Shown here piece by piece: positions 41,492 through 46,849 of a stretch of 46,849 bases of DNA; positions within the stretch are counted from its first letter, which is position 1; each line of letters begins with the position of its first letter. This DNA comes from Pseudomonadota bacterium (GTDB lineage: Bacteria; Desulfobacterota; Desulfobulbia; Desulfobulbales; Desulfocapsaceae), in the NCBI GenBank assembly GCA_018821785.1, contig JAHJLI010000031.1:1-46849 (forward strand), written 5' to 3'. The translations under genes and the position numbers were made by a program. The notes under the pieces were generated by a model that searched no databases, had not been told where the DNA came from, and saw nothing but the letters and a program-made list of their open reading frames with translations.

Positions 41492-42247
41492 TTATGGGGT
41501 GATATGATCATTTTTTTGGGCCACTAAGAAAACAGAACTGCCAAAAGGCATGGTCAGTCCAGATATGATCATTTCGTTTTCTATACGATTGAGTTGGAAG
41601 AGAATAGAATTGATCCAGCTCGGAATTTTTTTCAGATCGGTTTGCGATTTCTTCCCTGAAATAATCCATTCAAACAGCTTTTTTACCAGGATTAATAGGA
41701 AAAGATGGGGCAAACGATATGAAGCATTTTTTATCTGAAAACCGGTGTTTGTGAGTAGCAATGCAACTTCTTTTTTCCTATACCTTTTCGTTGTATGTAC
41801 AGCCAGATCATGGTTTCTGAAAAGCATCGGAAACGCTGGAAGATTGATGAGGCAGATGCCATTGGGTTTCAATGCAAGATAAAAGTTACCAATGATCTTT
41901 TGAACATCCTTCATTGATGCGTGACACAAGACATCCAAACAAATTACGATGTCGTAAAGATCAGACGATGGGCTCCAGCTGTTTAAATCCTGTTGAGAAA
42001 CATCTTCAATTTTATCATTTTTACATAACAAGATAGCCTCTTCTGAAAAATCAATACCTGCAACTTTTCCATACCGTCCAGCAATTTGCAACATTCCACC
42101 GGTACCGCAGCCGGCATCGAATATCCTCAAGTCCTTTTTTCCAATAAGGTTTTTCTGGATAATTTTCTCGACCAGATCATGAAGACCTTTGTACCACCAG
42201 TGATCTTGTTCCAACTTGTGCATGAGTGCATACTCTTTAATATTCAC
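41492..42247 (-). CDS. Class I SAM-dependent methyltransferase
   Basis: The 251-residue protein opens MNIKEYALMHKLEQDHWWYKGLHDLVEKII, typical of methyltransferases in glycan clusters. Motif I DAGCGTGGMLQIAGRYG, IDFSEEAI, and YDIVICLDVLCHASMKDVQKIIGNFYLALKPNGICLINLPAF complete the SAM fold. It starts at a GTG that overlaps the stop of the GT2 gene by 4 bp (GTGA), indicating translational coupling. The probable role is methylation of a lipid-linked or nucleotide sugar in the same pathway. The substrate is not predictable. Confidence 0.86.
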   Translation of the reverse strand: MNIKEYALMHKLEQDHWWYKGLHDLVEKIIQKNLIGKKDLRIFDAGCGTGGMLQIAGRYGKVAGIDFSEEAILLCKNDKIEDVSQQDLNSWSPSSDLYDIVICLDVLCHASMKDVQKIIGNFYLALKPNGICLINLPAFPMLFRNHDLAVHTTKRYRKKEVALLLTNTGFQIKNASYRLPHLFLLILVKKLFEWIISGKKSQTDLKKIPSWINSILFQLNRIENEMIISGLTMPFGSSVFLVAQKNDHITP

Positions 42248-43179
42248 TTAATTTCTCCATTCTTGTTTGATGGAATGCGTTTCTTTATGGTCCACTGAGG
42301 CATTTTATTGCTGATCATGTAATGTTTTCCCAGATATTCGCTGATCAAACCGAGAAACATCAATTGAATGCCCGAAAAAAAGGTAATTGCCACCATGATG
42401 GAGGCCCATCCTGATTGAGTAACAGGGTTGAGCAACCGGTCCAAAACAAAATAGATGATTAACAGTAAGCTGACAGAGGATACAGCAATCCCGACTACCG
42501 TGAATACCCGTAATGGTTTAACGGAATAATTGATAAACATATTGAGCCAGAGGGAGACCAGTTTTTTCACAGTATAGTTTGATTTGCCTTCCTCTCGACT
42601 GCAGTGCTGCACGAGAACCGACGAGATGTTGTCGGTGACCCTCAGGATCAACCCATCAACATAGGGAAACGGTCCCTGATACTTGATGATTTCGTCTACC
42701 ACTTCCCGGCGAATAGCCTTGAAACTCGACAAATAGAGATCCTTGGGTTTTTTGAGCAGCCAGGTCGCCGTGATATCATTGAACCGGCTTCCAATATTAC
42801 GAAACAAATGGTGTTTTTTTTCCTCATAGCGAGAATAGACTACATCGAAACCCTTTTCCAAGGCTTCAACAAGATGGATAATCTCTTTCGGTGGGTTTTG
42901 AAAATCGTCGTCAATGATAACAGCGCAATCCCCGGTGATGTGGTTCAGTGCACACATGACTGCGTTGTGTTCCCCAAAATTGCGCCTGAGGGAGATGAAT
43001 TGCACGCGCTGATTCTCCCCGGCTAAGGCTTCGCACACGGTTTCACTGTTGTCTTTACTGCCGTCGTTGACCAGAACAAATTCAAGTTCGTATTCTAGAA
43101 GTTCGCGCTCGACTGTGGAAACGAGGCGGGCAATTGTCGATGCGCCGTTATAAACTGGGATGCAAATAGAAATTTTCAT
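42244..43179 (-). CDS. Family 2 glycosyltransferase, GtrB/DPM1-like
   Basis: The 311-residue protein has an N-terminal GT-A domain (ISICIPVYNGASTIARLV, FVLVNDGSKDNSETV, ISLRRNFGEHNAVMCALNH, IDDDFQNPPKEI) and two C-terminal transmembrane helices (VFTVVGIAVSSVSLLLIIYFVL and ASIMVAITFFSGIQLMFLGLI). This matches enzymes that load a sugar onto undecaprenyl phosphate on the cytoplasmic face. The frame opens at 43236; ATG 43179 is preferred because GAAGGAAG precedes it. It pairs naturally with the membrane glycosyltransferase-like product at the end of the operon. Confidence 0.9.
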   Translation of the reverse strand: MKISICIPVYNGASTIARLVSTVERELLEYELEFVLVNDGSKDNSETVCEALAGENQRVQFISLRRNFGEHNAVMCALNHITGDCAVIIDDDFQNPPKEIIHLVEALEKGFDVVYSRYEEKKHHLFRNIGSRFNDITATWLLKKPKDLYLSSFKAIRREVVDEIIKYQGPFPYVDGLILRVTDNISSVLVQHCSREEGKSNYTVKKLVSLWLNMFINYSVKPLRVFTVVGIAVSSVSLLLIIYFVLDRLLNPVTQSGWASIMVAITFFSGIQLMFLGLISEYLGKHYMISNKMPQWTIKKRIPSNKNGEIK

Positions 43180-43213
43180 AACTTCCTTCATTGTCGATGA
43201 AGCAATGAGTGAT

Positions 43214-44371
43214 TCAGGGCCTATGGAGCGAATCACACCACTGCCTGATAGTGGTGCTTACTGTATTGGCCTGTTCATCGGTCAGTCCAGGATGCATGGG
43301 CAGGCTCAATATTTCAGGGAACAATTTCTCGGTTATCGGCAAGTCGACGTGTGGAATCCTGTTTTGATATGCCGGTTGGAGGTGGACTGGTTTTGGGTAA
43401 TGAATGGCTGTAGACACATTATGATCGGCAAGAAATGTCTGGAGGCTGTAACGCTTGTCCGATCTGAGTACATACTGATGGTACACATGTTGTGTCCCGG
43501 CGATTGACGGCGGTACTGTTATGCCTGAGTCAGCCAGGGCCTGGTCGTAGAGCGCCGCCACCTCTCTGCGTCTATTGTTCTCCGGGTCCAGCGCTCCTAG
43601 GCGTACCCTGAGCAGTGCCGCCTGGAGTTCATCCAGACGAGAGTTAAGCCCTGGTTCATGGCTGATGTAGCGTTCTTTCCAGCCGTACTGCCGAAGGACA
43701 GCGGCTCTTGCTATCAGATCTCCGTCAGAACCGACCAAGGCACCACCATCGCCGAAAGCACCCAGATTTTTGGTGGGATAGAAACTGAAGGCGGCTAAGT
43801 CGCCCCATGTCCCGACTTTGCGACCGTCGATGTCGGCACCATGAGCTTGGGCACAATCTTCAATTACATATAGGCCATGTGTGCGGGCAAGAGATACGAT
43901 GGTTTCCATGTCAGCAGGTTGGCCGTAGATGTGCACCGGTATGACCGCTTTGATCTTTGCACCGGCGAGTCCAGCAAAACCTCCGGATTTGGCAATGGCT
44001 ATCGCTTGTTCCAGACTTGCCGGATCCATGGTCATACGCTGAGGGTCTATATCAACCAAGACCGGTATTGCTCCTGCCAGCTCAATAGCCGCAACGGTAG
44101 CCACCGCCGTATGCGAGACAGTAATTACAGCGTCACCCGGGCCAATGCCCAGGGTGCGTAGAGCCAAATGCAGAGCCTCGGTACCGCTTCCAACCCCCAC
44201 AGTTTTCATGTTGGATCCAAGATAGGCAGCAAACTCCTTCTCGAAATTGCTGCATTCCTGACCCAGGATATAATAGCCGCTGGCCAAAACACGAAGCATG
44301 GCCTGGTCTAAAGCGTCTTTTTGGGCAAGATAGCCGGCAAGTGGGTCAGTCTGGGGTATTCGAATATCCAT
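43214..44371 (-). CDS. DegT/DnrJ/EryC1-family sugar aminotransferase
   Basis: The 385-residue PLP enzyme has VGSGTEALHLALRTLGIG, HIYGQPADM, VIEDCAQAHGA and the Schiff-base lysine Lys201 in SFYPTKNLGAFGDGG, followed by YGWKERY and the GLNSRLDELQAALLR loop. It transfers an amino group to a keto-deoxy sugar on a nucleotide, in the style of TylB or FdtB. It lies directly downstream of the SDR that would provide a keto intermediate. Its 3' end overlaps the longer GT2 frame but not the preferred start (34-bp gap). Confidence 0.92.
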   Translation of the reverse strand: MDIRIPQTDPLAGYLAQKDALDQAMLRVLASGYYILGQECSNFEKEFAAYLGSNMKTVGVGSGTEALHLALRTLGIGPGDAVITVSHTAVATVAAIELAGAIPVLVDIDPQRMTMDPASLEQAIAIAKSGGFAGLAGAKIKAVIPVHIYGQPADMETIVSLARTHGLYVIEDCAQAHGADIDGRKVGTWGDLAAFSFYPTKNLGAFGDGGALVGSDGDLIARAAVLRQYGWKERYISHEPGLNSRLDELQAALLRVRLGALDPENNRRREVAALYDQALADSGITVPPSIAGTQHVYHQYVLRSDKRYSLQTFLADHNVSTAIHYPKPVHLQPAYQNRIPHVDLPITEKLFPEILSLPMHPGLTDEQANTVSTTIRQWCDSLHRP

Positions 44372-44388
44372 GGTTGAGTCAGTTGTTG

Positions 44389-45369
44389 TTAAAGATATTT
44401 ATCAAGATGCTCACGAAAAAAAGCCATGGTGCGGGAAAGACCCTCAGTGAGTGAGGTTGTGGGCTGCCATCCCAGGGTTGTGCTGATCAAAGAGTAATCG
44501 GAATAATAATCGCCGATATCAATTTTTTTCCGTTGAGCTGGAAATTCTTTTGTTTCATACTGCCCCTGGCCGTGGACATGAATAAGCATTTCAGCCAAAT
44601 CCTGAAGGGTGATCGCGGGTTCTCCACCAAGGTTGAAAACCTGGCCCCAGGCTTCTTCCTTTGAGGCACACATGAGCAAAGCCTCCACTGCATCGTCAAT
44701 ATATGTAAAATCCCTCAACTGCTCACCGCCCCATACCTCAAAAGGTGTGCCTTCCAGAAGTAGTCGGATCCAGACCCCGACAAATGTTTGGCGAGCATCC
44801 TTAATGCGCATTCTTGGGCCATAGGTATTGGTCAGGCGTAACGCGCAGGAACGTATGTTGTAAACATTATTATAGAGAATATGATACCATTCTCCTGCCA
44901 TCTTGTTTATGCCGTTCACATCTACAGGACGCAGTGGGTGCGATTCGTTCACCGGAAGATAATCAGGCCGGCCATATATCTGCCGGGTGCTTGCAAAAAC
45001 CACCCTGATGTTTGGATTTTTAAGTCGACAGGCTTCCAGGATGGACAAATGGGCTCGACAGTTGATTTCCAAATCTGTTTGTGGATCCTTCATTGAATCC
45101 ATATGGCTCGTTTGGCCGGCCAGGTTAAAGAGCACATCCTGGCCTTGAATGAGATAATTCATGCTGTGCTGGTCGCGAACATCAGAGAAATTAACCTTTA
45201 CTCTGTGTTCCAGCCCGTGAATGTTGAAAAGGTTGCCCCCATATTCCGGAATGAGACTGTCAATTAAGGTCACTTGGGCACCTAGCTCAACCAGCCGGTA
45301 AGCCAAGTTGGAGCCGATGAATCCAAGTCCTCCTGTGATCAGAACCTTTGAACCATGAAAATCAATCAT
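44389..45369 (-). CDS. NAD-dependent epimerase/dehydratase (SDR) with Asn in place of catalytic Tyr
   Basis: The 326-residue extended SDR has the NAD loop GGLGFIGSNLAYRL (residues 13-26), then LFNLAGQTSH, VVFASTRQIYG and LRLTNTYGPRMR. The YxxxK position reads NGINK: Asn152 replaces Tyr while Lys156 is kept. It is otherwise like nucleotide-sugar epimerases and 4,6-dehydratases. Ser127 or Thr128 are in place. It is the first gene of the minus-strand glycan operon and the aminotransferase follows after 17 bp. The reaction might be altered by the Tyr-to-Asn change; a fully inactive protein is less likely given the intact fold. Confidence 0.87.
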   Translation of the reverse strand: MIDFHGSKVLITGGLGFIGSNLAYRLVELGAQVTLIDSLIPEYGGNLFNIHGLEHRVKVNFSDVRDQHSMNYLIQGQDVLFNLAGQTSHMDSMKDPQTDLEINCRAHLSILEACRLKNPNIRVVFASTRQIYGRPDYLPVNESHPLRPVDVNGINKMAGEWYHILYNNVYNIRSCALRLTNTYGPRMRIKDARQTFVGVWIRLLLEGTPFEVWGGEQLRDFTYIDDAVEALLMCASKEEAWGQVFNLGGEPAITLQDLAEMLIHVHGQGQYETKEFPAQRKKIDIGDYYSDYSLISTTLGWQPTTSLTEGLSRTMAFFREHLDKYL

Positions 45370-45550
45370 TGATGTGCTGTTGGTGATAAGATATTACTTT
45401 GATTATGTCCAAACTTCCAAGAATTAAACGACTCAGGTTTTGGTGTTTTCAGTGCGGGCAGTGAACCTGCCTTAGCGAAACTATTGCACTATGCAGTTAC
45501 AAGACAGCTATTATGAAGTCAAGTTTTTTCCTCTTTATCCGAGGTGCCGT

Positions 45551-46345
45551 ATGCAATTTGGTGCTATGAATTTCCCGGTACTGCCGGTGTTGGATGAAAT
45601 AGATAGCTTTGCCAGGTTGGGCTTTGATTATCTGGAATTGGCCATGGATCCACCCATGGCCCATCACAGCAATCTTTCCGCCGAGAAGAAAGAGATCTCC
45701 AAGGCTCTGAAGAAGAACGGCCTTGGGCTGGTCTGCCACCTTCCCACCTTTTTGACTACCGCCGATCTTACAGACAGCCTTCGCCGGGCATCGGTTGCGG
45801 AGATGCTGCTTTCTCTGCATGTGGCGGCTGAGCTTGGAGCCAAGAAGGTTGTTTTACACCCCAGCATGGTTGGCGGTATGGGGGCCTTTGTTCTAGCGAA
45901 GGTTAAGGGTTATGCCTTTGATTTTCTGTCGGAGATGGTTGTTGTCTCCCGGCGCCTTGATGTAGCCATCTGTCTGGAAAATATGTTTCCCCGCAACCTG
46001 CTGGGTGTTGAGCCGGATGATTTCGAAGAGTTTTTTCGAGTCTTCCCAAGTCTGAAGCTGACCCTTGACACCGGGCATGCCAATATCACCGATCCGAAGG
46101 GAGGATGTTTGAAAAAGCTGGTCAAGCGATTTGGCAAGCAGATAGGCCATCTTCATTTTAGTGACAATCAAGGGAAGCGGGATGATCATCTGGCGGTTGG
46201 CGAAGGCACAGTCAATTTCCCAGAATTGGTACGGAGCTTGAAGGCCATAGGCTACGATGACACTCTGACCCTGGAGGTGTTCGATCAAGATCGAGGCAAG
46301 CTTGTTGCCAGCCGGGAACAACTTAAGATCCTGTTCTCTTATTGA
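45551..46345 (+). CDS. Sugar-phosphate isomerase/epimerase-like TIM barrel (AP endonuclease 2 fold)
   Basis: The 264-residue protein starts MQFGAMNFPVLPVLDEIDSFARLGFDYLELAMDPP and continues with VCHLPTFLTTADL, VAAELGAKKVVLHPSM, ICLENMFPR, LTLDTGHANI, IGHLHFSDNQGKRDDHLAVGEG and LTLEVFD. The His, Glu and Asp ligands fit the xylose-isomerase-like TIM barrel metal site. Members isomerise sugars, inosose or related substrates, or act as endonuclease IV. The frame opens at 45491; ATG 45551 is preferred because GAGGTG precedes it. It is divergent from the glycan operon. The exact substrate is unknown. Confidence 0.85.
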   Translation: MQFGAMNFPVLPVLDEIDSFARLGFDYLELAMDPPMAHHSNLSAEKKEISKALKKNGLGLVCHLPTFLTTADLTDSLRRASVAEMLLSLHVAAELGAKKVVLHPSMVGGMGAFVLAKVKGYAFDFLSEMVVVSRRLDVAICLENMFPRNLLGVEPDDFEEFFRVFPSLKLTLDTGHANITDPKGGCLKKLVKRFGKQIGHLHFSDNQGKRDDHLAVGEGTVNFPELVRSLKAIGYDDTLTLEVFDQDRGKLVASREQLKILFSY

Positions 46346-46360
46346 AAAGGCCTTTGTTTT

Positions 46361-46849
46361 TTAAGTCTTTTTGTGGAGAGCCTGGCGGACCTTGGCAGCC
46401 AGTTCGGTTTTTGAAAAGGGCTTCTGGATGAAAAACATCCCATCGTCAAGCACCCCGTGCTGCGAGATAACATCGGCGGTATAGCCTGACATGAACAGGC
46501 ATTTCATTTCCGGTTGGCTTGCCAACAGCCGCTGTGCCAAATCGCGGCCATTCATTAGAGGCATGATGACATCGGTCAGGAGTAGATGGATCTTGTCGTC
46601 GAATGCACCTGCCAGTCGGATGGCCTCACCTGGAGTATTTGCCGCCAGAACTGAGTAGCCGAGACGCTCGAGCATCATTGAGGTCATTTTCAGGATTGAC
46701 GGCTCATCCTCGACCAGCAGAACGCACTCCTGCCCACTCAGGGATGGCTCTTTGTCACCGTCCTTCTGCGGCAACTCGGATTTGTCCTTGTGCCGCGGCA
46801 GATAGATTGTGAAAGTTGAGCCTTTTCCCGGTTCACTGACGGCGAAAAT
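46361..46849 (-). CDS. Hybrid histidine kinase, C-terminal part (start outside window)
   Basis: The minus-strand frame is open from the window edge at 46849 to its stop at 46361. The first 25 codons read FAVSEPGKGSTFTIYLPRH, the last strand of an HATPase_c domain. A receiver domain follows (CVLLVEDEPSILKMTSMMLERLGYSVL, LLLTDVIMPLMNGRDLA with the phospho-acceptor Asp, FMSGYTAD, FIQKPFSKTELAAKVRQAL). The kinase and sensor parts lie beyond the window. The gene is convergent with the TIM-barrel gene. An internal TTG at 46774 could give the impression of a free-standing receiver protein, but the frame continues upstream into kinase sequence. Confidence 0.9.
   Translation of the reverse strand: MFAVSEPGKGSTFTIYLPRHKDKSELPQKDGDKEPSLSGQECVLLVEDEPSILKMTSMMLERLGYSVLAANTPGEAIRLAGAFDDKIHLLLTDVIMPLMNGRDLAQRLLASQPEMKCLFMSGYTADVISQHGVLDDGMFFIQKPFSKTELAAKVRQALHKKT

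Noticed and set aside
46361-46774. A free-standing receiver protein starting at a TTG at 46774
   Set aside because: The frame continues upstream to the window edge into a kinase ATPase-domain end, so it is the tail of a hybrid kinase.

Overview
This is a protein-dense bacterial chromosome window of about 50% GC. The gene mix is: an EF-G fragment, a eukaryote-type HisA, an HDOD protein, RtcB, an NDP-forming acyl-CoA synthetase, hybrid histidine kinases with Cache-like sensors, and an LCIB-like protein. Together these suggest an anaerobic or microaerophilic Gram-negative bacterium, most likely a desulfobacterial (former deltaproteobacterial) lineage. This is an inference from gene content, because there is no rRNA in the window. 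No tRNA, rRNA, CRISPR array, transposase or prophage gene was seen.

Layout. 1-4.4 kb (+): the 3' end of an EF-G gene, a RecA/KaiC-like ATPase, hisA, an HDOD protein and an MBL-fold hydrolase. 4.4-8.7 kb (-): a YprB-type exonuclease, a DEAD-box RNA helicase with a long leader, a flavin reductase and ArfB. 8.8-13.2 kb: a membrane-anchored HtrA-like protease with a zinc ribbon, an HI0933-type flavoprotein, an FKBP isomerase and a GT4 glycosyltransferase. 13.4-18.1 kb: an AT-richer segment with a secreted GH78 rhamnosidase and a phosphoethanolamine-transferase-like membrane enzyme; it looks acquired. 18.4-25.7 kb: an EamA transporter, a B12-binding-type radical SAM protein, a Tim44-like protein, pdxH, rtcB and the LCIB-like putative carbonic anhydrase. 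25.8-29.3 kb: a LysR regulator divergent from an acyl-CoA synthetase. 29.8-32.8 kb: a secreted protein built from exact 36-residue repeats, facing a second small secreted repeat protein. 33.2-36.8 kb (-): a periplasmic solute-binding protein gene overlapping a hybrid histidine kinase gene, with no permease beside them. 37.2-39.4 kb (+): a methyltransferase and an FGE-like protein that lacks the catalytic cysteines. 39.5-45.4 kb (-): a five-gene surface-glycan operon (SDR, DegT aminotransferase, GT2, methyltransferase, polytopic membrane protein). 45.5-46.8 kb: a sugar-phosphate isomerase-like protein and the 3' end of another hybrid histidine kinase.

The most distinctive non-coding signal is a family of 52-bp imperfect palindromes with GTACC/GGTAC-type ends, followed by a small CCCG...CGGG hairpin tail. 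There are four clear copies (2468-2542, 5276-5347, 24425-24497, 33074-33137) and some degenerate remnants. All four lie between genes, and three share the same orientation relative to the next gene. The most distinctive coding signal is the 36-residue repeat protein at 29766-32099, whose array is in perfect register and shows recent 216-bp duplications.
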